A stretch of DNA of 19,072 nt from Firmicutes bacterium CAG:194. GTDB taxonomy: Bacteria; Bacillota; Clostridia; Lachnospirales; Lachnospiraceae. The notes under the pieces were generated by a model that had not been told where the DNA came from, did no database searches, and saw only the letters and a program-made list of their open reading frames with translations. The DNA lies in the NCBI GenBank assembly GCA_000432915.1, contig HF995243.1, positions 1 through 19,072 of the forward strand. The letters run 5' to 3'. The position numbers were made by a program, and so were the translations under genes. This document shows positions 1-7,952 of the stretch, piece by piece. Each line of letters opens with the position of its first letter. The first letter of the stretch is position 1.

Positions 1-79
1 CAGGATTTTCGAGTCTGAAAGAGGAAAGAAACCAAGCGACAGCAAAGCATACGGTTCAGAATCATGAAAGGAAACGAAA

Positions 80-1837
80 ATGGTAAACTTTAAAGAAAAC
101 GAAGAGCTGAAGACACTTAACCATTCCTGTGCCCATGTGATGGCACAGGCGATCAAGCATTTGTATCCACAGGCAAAATTCTGGGTAGGACCTGTTGTAG
201 CAGAGGGCTTCTACTATGATGTGGATCTTGGAGATGCTGTCATCCGCGATGAAGATATCGAGAAGATCGAAAAGGAAATGAAAAAGGTCTGCAAATCCGG
301 TAAGAGAATCGTCCGTAAGGAAATCTCCAAAGAAGAAGCAAAGGAAATGTTCAAGGATGATGAGTACAAGCTGGATCTGATCGACGGTCTGGAAGATGGA
401 AATATCACATGCTATGAGCAGGGGGATTTCACGGATCTCTGCCGTGGACCGCACGTAGAAAATGTAAAGCTTTGCCGCAACTTTAAGCTGATCAGACATT
501 CCGGTGCTTACTGGAAGGGCGACAGCAAGAACAAGGTGCTGCAGAGAATTTACGGTGTATGTTTCCCGACACCGGAAGAACTGGAAGATCATTTAAAACT
601 GTTAGAGGAAGCGAAGGAAAGAGACCACAGAAAGATCGGTAAAGACATGAACCTGTTCATGGTAGACGATCTGGTTGGCCGTGGCTTACCGATGTTCTTA
701 CCAAAGGGCTATACGATCTGGCAGGAGCTTGAAAATTATATCAAAGAAAAAGAAAGAAAGCTTGGTTATCTGCATGTTATGACACCATGTGTCGGAACAG
801 TCAATCTGTATAAGACATCCGGTCACTGGGATCATTACAAAGAGAATATGTTCCCGGCGATGGAAGTGGAAGGAGAATCCTTTGTGCTCCGTCCGATGAA
901 CTGCCCGCATCATATGATGATCTATGCAAACAGAATGCATTCCTATAAAGATCTGCCGATCCGTATCGGTGAGATCGCACATGACTTCCGTTTTGAAGCA
1001 AGCGGTACATTAAAGGGTATTGAAAGAGGCAGACATTTCTGCCAGAATGATGCCCATCTGTTTGTAACACCGGAACAGATCAAGGAAGAGTTTACAAGAG
1101 TAGTAGATCTGATCTTCAGCACATACAAGGATTTCGGTATTACAGATTACCGTTGTGTACTGTCCCTGCGTGATCCGGAGAACAAAGAGAAATATCATGA
1201 TGATGATGAAATGTGGAATACAGCAGAGAATGCCCTGCGTGATGTTATGAACAGTATCGGAATCGAATATACAGAGGAGATCGGTGAAGCTGCTTTCTAC
1301 GGCCCGAAGCTGGATGTTAACGTAAAGCCTGCTGTCGGTAATGAATATACGCTTTCTACCTGTCAGCTTGACTTCTGTCTGCCGGCTAAGTTTAATCTGT
1401 CTTATATTGACAAAGATGGAGAGAAGAAGACACCGGTTGTACTGCACAGAGCGATCCTCGGATCTCTTGACAGATTCATGGCATATATCTTAGAGGAAAC
1501 AAAGGGTAACCTGCCGACATGGCTGGCACCTGTACAGGTAAGGATCATGCCTGTTAAGACAGACAATGAAGAGCTGATGGCTTATGCCAAATCTGTTCAG
1601 GAAAAACTGGATGACAAGTATGTGAGAGTAGAGCTGGATGACAGATCCGAAAAGCTTGGCTATCGTATGCGTGAAGGACAGATTGAAAAGGTTCCGTACC
1701 TTTTGGTGATCGGCTTTAACGAAATGGAAAATCAGACTGTTTCTTACAGACTGCATGGACAGGCTGAAACAACAACAATGCCTGTTGATGAGTTCGTAGA
1801 GAAGATCGAAAATGAGATCGAACAGAAGCTGAGATAA
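80..1837 (+). CDS. thrS: Threonyl-tRNA synthetase, form without TGS domain
   Basis: Cytoplasmic enzyme that charges tRNA-Thr with threonine using ATP. The 585-residue protein opens directly with the editing domain, whose HxxxH signature is His15 and His19 (HSCAH). The class II catalytic core follows. Its zinc ligands can be placed at Cys275 (in RPMNCPHH), His326 (in NDAHLF) and His456 (in VVLHRA), and the anticodon-binding domain fills about the last 100 residues. The usual bacterial enzyme is about 640 residues with an N-terminal TGS domain. Here an in-frame TGA at 65-67, only 15 bases before the ATG, shows that the domain is absent and not merely missed by the start choice. An AAAGGA ribosome binding site lies 7 bases upstream. 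Only 79 bases of leader are in the window, so a T-box or other tRNA-sensing leader, common for such genes in Firmicutes, cannot be judged. Confidence 0.97.
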   Translation: MVNFKENEELKTLNHSCAHVMAQAIKHLYPQAKFWVGPVVAEGFYYDVDLGDAVIRDEDIEKIEKEMKKVCKSGKRIVRKEISKEEAKEMFKDDEYKLDLIDGLEDGNITCYEQGDFTDLCRGPHVENVKLCRNFKLIRHSGAYWKGDSKNKVLQRIYGVCFPTPEELEDHLKLLEEAKERDHRKIGKDMNLFMVDDLVGRGLPMFLPKGYTIWQELENYIKEKERKLGYLHVMTPCVGTVNLYKTSGHWDHYKENMFPAMEVEGESFVLRPMNCPHHMMIYANRMHSYKDLPIRIGEIAHDFRFEASGTLKGIERGRHFCQNDAHLFVTPEQIKEEFTRVVDLIFSTYKDFGITDYRCVLSLRDPENKEKYHDDDEMWNTAENALRDVMNSIGIEYTEEIGEAAFYGPKLDVNVKPAVGNEYTLSTCQLDFCLPAKFNLSYIDKDGEKKTPVVLHRAILGSLDRFMAYILEETKGNLPTWLAPVQVRIMPVKTDNEELMAYAKSVQEKLDDKYVRVELDDRSEKLGYRMREGQIEKVPYLLVIGFNEMENQTVSYRLHGQAETTTMPVDEFVEKIENEIEQKLR

Positions 1838-1889
1838 TGAGTATACTTTACAATAGCAAATGAGAGGCTGATGCAGCCATAATAAAACA

Positions 1890-1921
1890 CGCCCACTGTA
1901 TTTACAGTGGGCGCTGTTTTT
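1890..1921. terminator. Bidirectional intrinsic terminator between thrS and the chemoreceptor gene
   Basis: An 11-bp GC-rich stem (CGCCCACTGTA pairing with TACAGTGGGCG) has a very short loop. It is followed by a T-run on the plus strand and preceded by an A-rich run that becomes a T-run on the minus strand. It sits between two convergent genes and touches the chemoreceptor stop codon at 1920-1922, so it can end both transcripts. Confidence 0.9.
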
Positions 1922-3641
1922 AGTTTTCTGTATCCGGCAGAACAAAATTACTGATGTTCTGTGCCAGCATATCTGCTGTACTTCGCAGATTTTCCGTAGA
2001 ATCTTCGATAACCTGGAAGCTGTCAGCCATTTCGGTGATCGCGGCGCTGGTCTGGGCTGTCCCATCCACATTCTGCTGGGCGATAACAGAGAGGGAATCA
2101 ATAGCTTCGATGATCTCACCTCTTGCCTGCTCCAGTTCCTTGGCTTTCTGCTCGATGCTGCGGATCTTTGTGATAGATGTCTCCAGTTCATTGATGACAC
2201 CGTTTACCGTATGTTCCGTGCTGTCGATATGTTCATTCTGCCGGCTGATGATATCCTGTGTCTGCGTCATGGTGTCGACTACCTTCTCGGAATTGTCGAT
2301 CAGAGCGCTGACGATCTTTTCAATGTTGCCGCTTGCTGTATTGGACTGCTCTGCCAGATTCTGGATCTGGGACGCAACAACCGCAAAGCCTTTGCCTGCT
2401 TCTCCGGCTCTTGCCGCCTCAATGCTCGCATTTAGGGAGAGCAGATTGGTTTCGGATGCGATTTCGGAAATAAACTGGGAAGCCTTCCGAATATTCTGTG
2501 CGGATTCATTTGTCTGGGTTGTCTGCTCGGAAATAACGGAAATCGCTTCTTTTACCTTCTCACTGATCTCTTTCAGTGCCTCGATCGTCTGTGCTGCCTT
2601 ATCACTGGACAGCTTCATGGAGTCTGCGCTGTCATTCAGTTCATCGGCTTCTTTTCCGGTCTCAATGATGAGATTTCCCATGTGCTGTGCGCTTGCAGAG
2701 GCGTTCTTTGCACCGCCTGCCTGTGTATTGGCGCCATCTGTGATATCGGAAACGGTCTGCTGTACTGTATGGATCGTGGTGTAGGTCTGATGAGAGGTCT
2801 GCTCTAATGTATCGGAGGAAGCAACCAAGGTATCAGTTGTTTCTTTGATACCCTGAATGATATTTAAAAGCTCTGTCTGCAGCATCTGCACCGCCTTTGT
2901 CAGATCGCCGATCTCATCGGAGCGGGAGAGTGTTTTCTGATCGAAAGTTACTGCAAGGTTACCCGCGGATACCTCTTTTACGCATGCGATACTGCGGTTG
3001 AGCGCCCTTGTCATAGAAGTGGCGCTCACCTGTACGATGATCGTACAAAATACAATGGCAATGATGACGATGACAATGATCGTATTTAAAATATTGAGGA
3101 TGCTGTGATAAGTCGGCTGCTTTTCAATACCGGCAAACACCATACCGATCGGAGCGGAAGTATCATCCTTCTGATAGACCGGTGTGTAATAGCCGTAATA
3201 GATCGTGCCATCCATGGAAATATTGTCGCTGAAATAGCCTTCTCCTTTTTTCAGAACCTTTTCTGCCACAACATCACCTGCAGGGCTGCCTAAGATCCTG
3301 TCCCCGTTTTTATCCAAAGCGGATGTCATGATACGTTCTGTTCCGTAGAAGAAAGTAACATCCATACCGGATTCTTTTTTGATCGTATCCACCAGCGTCT
3401 CGGACTGGGAAATATTGTAGCTGCCCTTCCAGATATCGCCATTTTCAGCTTGTAGGTAAGAGCCTGCATTCTGGTCGTAAGCCGCCTGTGTGGCAATAGC
3501 CGTTCCTTTCAGGGAGTTTTCCACCTGATCGATGATCGACTGCTTGACAATGGTAGAAGCCAGTGCAATGATGATCAGTCCCAGAAGCAGAAGCGGAAGT
3601 AAGGAACAAAGTAAAATTTTTTTTCGGATTGTCAGTTTCAT
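1920..3641 (-). CDS. Methyl-accepting chemotaxis protein with periplasmic-type Cache-like sensor
   Basis: Transmembrane chemoreceptor of 573 residues that would pass an extracellular signal to CheA/CheW. Visible order: membrane segment at about 8-31, extracellular sensor at about 32-180, second membrane segment at about 183-206, HAMP linker to about 260, then a long coiled-coil signalling domain. The conserved hairpin tip is clear at about residues 395-430 (SETNLLSLNASIEAARAGEA and onward). The sensor, with DVTFFYG and IYYGYYTPVY patches, resembles single Cache domains; that assignment is by eye. The gene is the second of a pair: its SD reads TAAGGAGGGG, with the SD overlapping the stop codon of the upstream binding lipoprotein, and only 12 bases separate the two frames. 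This implies co-transcription and perhaps translational coupling. No che genes are nearby, so it depends on a chemotaxis system encoded elsewhere. Confidence 0.95.
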   Translation of the reverse strand: MKLTIRKKILLCSLLPLLLLGLIIIALASTIVKQSIIDQVENSLKGTAIATQAAYDQNAGSYLQAENGDIWKGSYNISQSETLVDTIKKESGMDVTFFYGTERIMTSALDKNGDRILGSPAGDVVAEKVLKKGEGYFSDNISMDGTIYYGYYTPVYQKDDTSAPIGMVFAGIEKQPTYHSILNILNTIIVIVIIAIVFCTIIVQVSATSMTRALNRSIACVKEVSAGNLAVTFDQKTLSRSDEIGDLTKAVQMLQTELLNIIQGIKETTDTLVASSDTLEQTSHQTYTTIHTVQQTVSDITDGANTQAGGAKNASASAQHMGNLIIETGKEADELNDSADSMKLSSDKAAQTIEALKEISEKVKEAISVISEQTTQTNESAQNIRKASQFISEIASETNLLSLNASIEAARAGEAGKGFAVVASQIQNLAEQSNTASGNIEKIVSALIDNSEKVVDTMTQTQDIISRQNEHIDSTEHTVNGVINELETSITKIRSIEQKAKELEQARGEIIEAIDSLSVIAQQNVDGTAQTSAAITEMADSFQVIEDSTENLRSTADMLAQNISNFVLPDTEN

Positions 3642-3653
3642 GGATTCCCCTCC

Positions 3654-4865
3654 TTATTCAACGATCACGACATTGTGATAGTACCAGTTGATTCCGCCGG
3701 TGATCGTGGCGTCGTCTAAGGTGGAGCCTTCCTGACCGATCGTTTCTCCGGTATTTGTTGTCATAACGCCGTCAAACACATTGCTCTGTCCGCTTAAGAT
3801 CGCAGCAGTTGCTTCATCGACTTTTTCCTGTGTTCCCTCTGCGGCAAAGGAAGCCAGATTTGTGATTCCCACAAGTCCTTCTGCCATACCGCCGTAGTAG
3901 TTGCTGCCATCCCAGCTGCCATCGATAATACTTTTGACAGCGGAGGTATAGTAAGCACTCCAATTCCAGATGACACTTGTCAGGCAGGAATCCGGCGTTT
4001 CTTTGCTCATATCTGAATTATAGCCGATACCGTAAACACCGCGTTCCTGTGCCAGCGTCTGCGGATAAGCTGTATCGCAGTGCTGTGCCATGACATCACA
4101 GCCCATGTCCAGCAGCTGTCTGGAAGCAGCTTCTTCTTTTTCCGGATCATACCAGCTGTTTGTTATGATGACATTGATCTTTGCATCAGGATTAACACTG
4201 GCAACACCGATCGCGAATGCATCGATACCGCCCGTTACCTCTGAATTGGATGAGTCCTGTGCAGCAACATAACCGATCAGGTTGCTCTTTGTATTCATAC
4301 CGGCGACAATACCGCTTAAATAACGTGCCTGATAGATACGGCCGAAATAATTATTGAAGTTTTTGCCGTTGGACTTGTAACCTGTACCGTGTGAAAAATA
4401 GATATCGGGATATTCCTCTGCCATGGCAGCGGTTGTTTCCATATATCCCCAGCTTGTTGAAAAGATGACATTGCAGCCCTCATCAATGCATTCCCTGATG
4501 GATGCCTCAGTTGCCTGTGCATCACTGTCGTCTACGATCTTGCGCACAATCTGATCGGAGGACAGCCCGAGATTTTCCTGCATTCCCTGAATGCCAAGAT
4601 CATGCGTGTAGGAATAGCCGCTTCCTTCGGCGGGATCGGATATGTACAGAACCCCGACTTTGATGTCTTCTTTTGCAATGCCTGCAGCAGCCGCGGTTGT
4701 TTCTGCCGTATTTGTTTCCGTGTCAGCTTTGGCATCTGCCTTTTCGGTCTGATAGCCTTCATTGGTCGCATAATCATCCGGAACCTTGCTTTGACTGCCA
4801 CAGCCTGTGAGCAGTCCGATAAGTGCCAGGATCATGCAGATCTGTTTCCCCTTGCCTTTTACCAT
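3654..4865 (-). CDS. BMP-family substrate-binding lipoprotein
   Basis: 403-residue lipoprotein of the basic membrane protein (BMP/Med/PnrA-like) family, which normally captures nucleosides or similar ligands for an ABC importer. The N-terminus is a lipoprotein signal peptide with lipobox LTGC, giving lipidation at Cys22. A low-complexity Thr/Ala/Glu linker (about 25-62) follows, then the two-lobed binding fold starting with DIKVGVLYISDP. Family-like patches include GCNVIFSTSWGY, NYFGRIYQARYLSGIVAG, and AQHCDTAYPQ. The start has SD AAGGAG 8 bases upstream. It leads a two-gene unit with the chemoreceptor downstream, and no permease or ATPase gene is adjacent. The ligand could therefore be sensed rather than, or as well as, imported; this is inference. 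The family assignment is confident, the ligand unknown. Confidence 0.92.
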   Translation of the reverse strand: MVKGKGKQICMILALIGLLTGCGSQSKVPDDYATNEGYQTEKADAKADTETNTAETTAAAAGIAKEDIKVGVLYISDPAEGSGYSYTHDLGIQGMQENLGLSSDQIVRKIVDDSDAQATEASIRECIDEGCNVIFSTSWGYMETTAAMAEEYPDIYFSHGTGYKSNGKNFNNYFGRIYQARYLSGIVAGMNTKSNLIGYVAAQDSSNSEVTGGIDAFAIGVASVNPDAKINVIITNSWYDPEKEEAASRQLLDMGCDVMAQHCDTAYPQTLAQERGVYGIGYNSDMSKETPDSCLTSVIWNWSAYYTSAVKSIIDGSWDGSNYYGGMAEGLVGITNLASFAAEGTQEKVDEATAAILSGQSNVFDGVMTTNTGETIGQEGSTLDDATITGGINWYYHNVVIVE

Positions 4866-4896
4866 ATGAAATTCTCCTTTTTGACAAAATGACGTT

Positions 4897-4933
4897 TATA
4901 TATACATTTTAGCACAATGTATACAAAATACAA
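4897..4933 (-). promoter_or_regulatory. Predicted promoter of the binding protein-chemoreceptor unit
   Basis: On the minus strand TTGTAT (4928-4933) is followed after 16 bases by TAAAAT (4906-4911). A second overlapping reading is TTGTAT (4921-4926), 16 bases, then TATATA (4899-4904). Either places a start just upstream of the SD of the lipoprotein gene. No terminator is seen after the SulP gene, so read-through from it is also possible. Confidence 0.5.
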
Positions 4934-4954
4934 TGAAATATTCTTATGGAAAAG

Positions 4955-6613
4955 TTAGTTTGAGGCTGCAATCTGTGCAGCTCTTTTGAGTGCATCATCG
5001 ATATGGGCACAGAAGTTTTCTTTTCCGACTTCTTCGATAAAACCGTCTTTTTCCATTGTTCTCAGCGGCTGTTCGTTGACATGGGAGAAAACAAGCTGTA
5101 CACCACTTTTCTGACAGCGGTCGTAAAGCTGTTCCAGGGAACGCATTGCAGTTGCATCAAGTGCCGGAACGCCGCGCATACGGATAACAAGACATTTGGT
5201 GAAGTCCTTTAACGTGATCTCGGCGATACGTTCCGCAACACCGAAGAACATCGGACCGGAGATCTCATAGACACGCACCTGATGCGGTACTGTCTTGTGA
5301 TCGATGGAATCCGGATCTTCTTCTTTTTCGTCATAGTAAACCCATCCTTTTACTTCGGCTTCTTCGCTCATACGCTTGATGAAGAGCAGGCAGGCTGCGA
5401 TCATACCGATTTCGATGGCAACAACCAGATCAAATACGACTGTCAGTACAAAAGTAGCGGTCAGGACGATGATATCACTCTTAGGTGCTGTTTTGCATAG
5501 ATGGACAAAGGTACGCCAGCCACACATATTGTAAGCAACCATGAACAGGATCGCTGCAATGGCAGGCATGGGGATGAGGGCTGCATAAGGCATCAGTACA
5601 ACAAGTACGAGCAGAAGTACAACGGAATGTACCATACCGGCGATCGGGGTACGTCCGCCGTTCTTGATGTTGGCAGCCGTTCTGGCAATGGCACCTGTAG
5701 CAGGGATACCGCCGAATAAAACAGAGCCGATATTACCGACACCCTGTGCGATCAGCTCCATATTGGAGCGGTGCTTGGAATTGATCATACTGTCAGCGAC
5801 AACGCAGGACAAAAGTGATTCAATGGCTGCAAGGATCGCGATCGTAAATCCGTCTGACATTTCACTTTGGATAATGGCAAGGCTTAAATGTGGGAAACGG
5901 AAATGTGGAAGACTTGAGCTGATCGTATACAGATCGCCGATCGTATTTACCTTCATATGCAGGCATTTTACCAGTACGATACCGACGATAACAGCGATCA
6001 GAGAGCCCGGGATCTTTTCGGATACGAGCGGCCAGAGGATCAGGATCGCAAGGCAGATCAGACCGACGAGCAGTGCCTGCATATTGATCGTGTTGAAATA
6101 ACGGCAGACAGCTTTCATCTTATCGACTGTCTCGATCGGCTTTACATCTGCAGCATAGGTCAGACCGAAAAAGTCCTTTAACTGCCCAATCACGATCGTG
6201 ACAGCAATACCTGCCGTAAATCCGGTTGTAATGGTAAATGGGATAAAACGGATCAGACTGCCAAGTCTGAATACACCCATTAGGATCAGCAGAACGCCTG
6301 CGATCAGGGTAGCGACAACAAGACCATCCATTCCGTTTTTGGCGACGATCCCCGCAACGATCGTTGCAAAGGCTGCGGTAGGTCCGGCGATCTGGACACG
6401 GCTTCCGCCTAAAAACGAGATCAGAAAGCCTGCGATAATGGCTGTGTAGATACCTTCCTCCGGACCGACACCGGAAGCAAGGGCAAGCGCGATAGACAGG
6501 GGAAGTGCAATGATCGCAACGATAATACCTGCCACAACGTCTTTCAGAAATTGTTCTTTCGTGTAAGTTTTCATCACACTGAAAAGCTTGGGTTTGAGTT
6601 TTTCCTTATTCAT
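4955..6613 (-). CDS. SulP-family inorganic anion transporter with STAS domain
   Basis: Inner-membrane secondary transporter of the SulP/SLC26 family (sulfate, bicarbonate, dicarboxylate or related anions). The N-terminal two thirds carry many hydrophobic helices, including the family signature around GVGPEEGIYTAIIAGF and the GPTAAFATIVAGI stretch. The C-terminal 110 residues form a cytoplasmic STAS domain (VRVYEISGPMFFGVAERI, then RGVPALDATAMRSLEQL). The start is placed at the third of three nearby ATGs: the SD AGGAG lies inside the codons after the first ATG (6628) and ends 7 bases before the ATG at 6613. This gives 552 residues instead of 557. It is transcribed toward the binding-protein gene with no obvious terminator between. 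Substrate cannot be named from sequence. Confidence 0.94.
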   Translation of the reverse strand: MNKEKLKPKLFSVMKTYTKEQFLKDVVAGIIVAIIALPLSIALALASGVGPEEGIYTAIIAGFLISFLGGSRVQIAGPTAAFATIVAGIVAKNGMDGLVVATLIAGVLLILMGVFRLGSLIRFIPFTITTGFTAGIAVTIVIGQLKDFFGLTYAADVKPIETVDKMKAVCRYFNTINMQALLVGLICLAILILWPLVSEKIPGSLIAVIVGIVLVKCLHMKVNTIGDLYTISSSLPHFRFPHLSLAIIQSEMSDGFTIAILAAIESLLSCVVADSMINSKHRSNMELIAQGVGNIGSVLFGGIPATGAIARTAANIKNGGRTPIAGMVHSVVLLLVLVVLMPYAALIPMPAIAAILFMVAYNMCGWRTFVHLCKTAPKSDIIVLTATFVLTVVFDLVVAIEIGMIAACLLFIKRMSEEAEVKGWVYYDEKEEDPDSIDHKTVPHQVRVYEISGPMFFGVAERIAEITLKDFTKCLVIRMRGVPALDATAMRSLEQLYDRCQKSGVQLVFSHVNEQPLRTMEKDGFIEEVGKENFCAHIDDALKRAAQIAASN

Positions 6614-6685
6614 TTTCATTCTCCTCATAAGTTCAAAAAATACGTCTGCCGCGATACAGCAAACGCATTAAAAATAGCACTTCCC

Positions 6686-6715
6686 GTTATAAATGTAAAT
6701 GTACAAATAGTACAA
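6686..6715 (-). promoter_or_regulatory. Predicted promoter of the SulP transporter gene
   Basis: Minus-strand TTGTAC (6710-6715) and TATAAC (6686-6691) are 18 bases apart, about 75 bases upstream of the chosen SulP start. The 275-base divergent intergenic region (6614-6888) otherwise shows no gene. No convincing promoter for the rightward gene at 6889 was found, only a TATATAAGTACAAT stretch at 6842-6855 without a good -35. Confidence 0.45.
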
Positions 6716-6888
6716 AATCAGCCGGACTGCGAAGAACGATAGAGCCGGCTCATTCGTAACAGGAAGGAAAAGCCAAAGCGGAAAGAGAAAAATGGTAAAT
6801 GATTTGTACAGAAAACTGAAACAGAGACATAAATGGGACTTTATATAAGTACAATAGAACCATCACAGGCAAACGGAGGGTTTATAAA

Positions 6889-7296
6889 ATGAGACATACA
6901 AAAGAAAGTAAAATGAAAAACGGAATAGAAACGATGATGATCGCTGTACTTTGTGTGGTGGTGCTTTCGCTCTTATTTTCCATTCATGTGCAGAGCAGGG
7001 AAGCAGATGCTGCTTTCACAAACACAGCCTATTATCAGGAACAGGAAAAGCAATACCGGAAAGATTGCCGCAAAATCCTGGATGCATACGGATGCTATGA
7101 CAGCGGTATTACGATGACAAGAGTTGTGGAGGCGGATGGACGTACTTATCAGCTTGAAATACATAATGCACATTTTGCGGTCATGACTGAAAAAGAGAGA
7201 AATGAGCTGAAGGAAGCACTTACAACAGAATTTTTCGGTGCGCAGAACCCTCAGATCGGGCTTGAGATCAGACTGACAGGAATTACCACAGAATAG
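6889..7296 (+). CDS. Small membrane-anchored protein of unknown function
   Basis: A 135-residue protein that I do not recognise. A short basic N-terminus (RHTKESKMK) is followed by one hydrophobic segment at about residues 14-33 and then a soluble, charged domain of about 95 residues. This fits a signal-anchor protein with its domain outside the cell, or a secreted protein. The domain begins with a helical, charge-rich part (YYQEQEKQYRKDCRKILDAYG). It has two Cys in close sequence (CRKILDAYGC) that could form a disulfide, and then alternates strand-like and helix-like parts. The start has GGAGGG 8 bases upstream. It is divergent from the SulP gene and separated from the DUF1653 operon by that operon's own promoter, so no functional link can be drawn from context. 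Confidence 0.75.
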   Translation: MRHTKESKMKNGIETMMIAVLCVVVLSLLFSIHVQSREADAAFTNTAYYQEQEKQYRKDCRKILDAYGCYDSGITMTRVVEADGRTYQLEIHNAHFAVMTEKERNELKEALTTEFFGAQNPQIGLEIRLTGITTE

Positions 7297-7319
7297 TTTG
7301 GAGACAGGATCTAAAATAC

Positions 7320-7348
7320 ATGACAAAAGGTTGGATGTGCGTTATACT
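7320..7348 (+). promoter_or_regulatory. Promoter of the DUF1653-mutY-glycosyltransferase operon
   Basis: ATGACA (7320-7325), a 17-base spacer, then TATACT (7343-7348). The transcript would start near 7355, leaving a leader of about 28 bases that holds the AAGGAG ribosome binding site at 7369-7374. Confidence 0.7.
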
Positions 7349-7382
7349 TGATACAGAAAAAAGCTGATAAGGAGTGACAGAT

Positions 7383-7952
7383 TTGAGAGAAGACCCGAAG
7401 CCGTTTGAAATTTATAAACATTTTAAAGGAAACAAGTATCAGGTGCTTATGCTGGCAACCGATTCCGAGACAAAGGAGCGCGTCGTAGTATATCAGGCAC
7501 TGTACGGAGATTATGCAGTATATGTCAGACCGCTTGCCATGTTCCTGAGTGAGACGGATCATACTAAATATCCGGATGCAGCGCAGAAATACCGTTTTGA
7601 AAAGGTAGAGAAAAAAGAAGATGCAGGTGTGACGGAAACAGAAGAAAGCGCCAGCACTTCTGTTGTTTCGGATAAGGTCCTGACGGAGCTCGCAAAGGAA
7701 GAAATGGATGAAGAAAATAAAGCATATGCTGCACTGGATCCTTCCGTGCTGGCTTTTTTGGAGTCGCATTCCTATGAAGACAGGCTGAATATACTGGCAT
7801 CTATGCATGACCGTATCACGGATGATATGATCAACACGATGGCAGTTGCCATTGATGTGGAGATCGAACCGGGCGATCTGGAGCAGCGCTACATGGAACT
7901 GAAGAATTGTCTTTTAATGAAAGAAAAGTTTGAACGGGTAAGGCTGCGCTGA
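7383..7952 (+). CDS. DUF1653 domain protein
   Basis: 189-residue cytoplasmic protein. The N-terminal 65 residues match the DUF1653 family by eye: YKHFKGNKYQVL, then VVYQALYGDYAVYVRPLAMF. This is a small domain of unknown function with conserved Tyr, His and aromatic residues. The remainder is acidic and helical, with a variable linker (about 80-115), and I cannot assign it. The start is taken as TTG at 7383, because the SD AAGGAG (7369-7374) is 8 bases before it. The in-frame GTG at 7374 overlaps that SD and cannot use it. The stop overlaps the mutY start by one base (TGATG), implying translational coupling. The pairing with mutY might suggest a nucleotide or DNA maintenance role, but that is weak inference. 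Confidence 0.87.
   Translation: MREDPKPFEIYKHFKGNKYQVLMLATDSETKERVVVYQALYGDYAVYVRPLAMFLSETDHTKYPDAAQKYRFEKVEKKEDAGVTETEESASTSVVSDKVLTELAKEEMDEENKAYAALDPSVLAFLESHSYEDRLNILASMHDRITDDMINTMAVAIDVEIEPGDLEQRYMELKNCLLMKEKFERVRLR

Noticed and set aside
1..79. Possible T-box leader of thrS
   Set aside because: Only 79 bases are available, with no T-box core or terminator stem in them. Any such element would lie outside the window.
1954..2784. 276-codon open frame on the plus strand opposite the chemoreceptor
   Set aside because: It mirrors the low-complexity Ser/Ala/Glu coding of the chemoreceptor, has no SD, and the translated protein has no family character.
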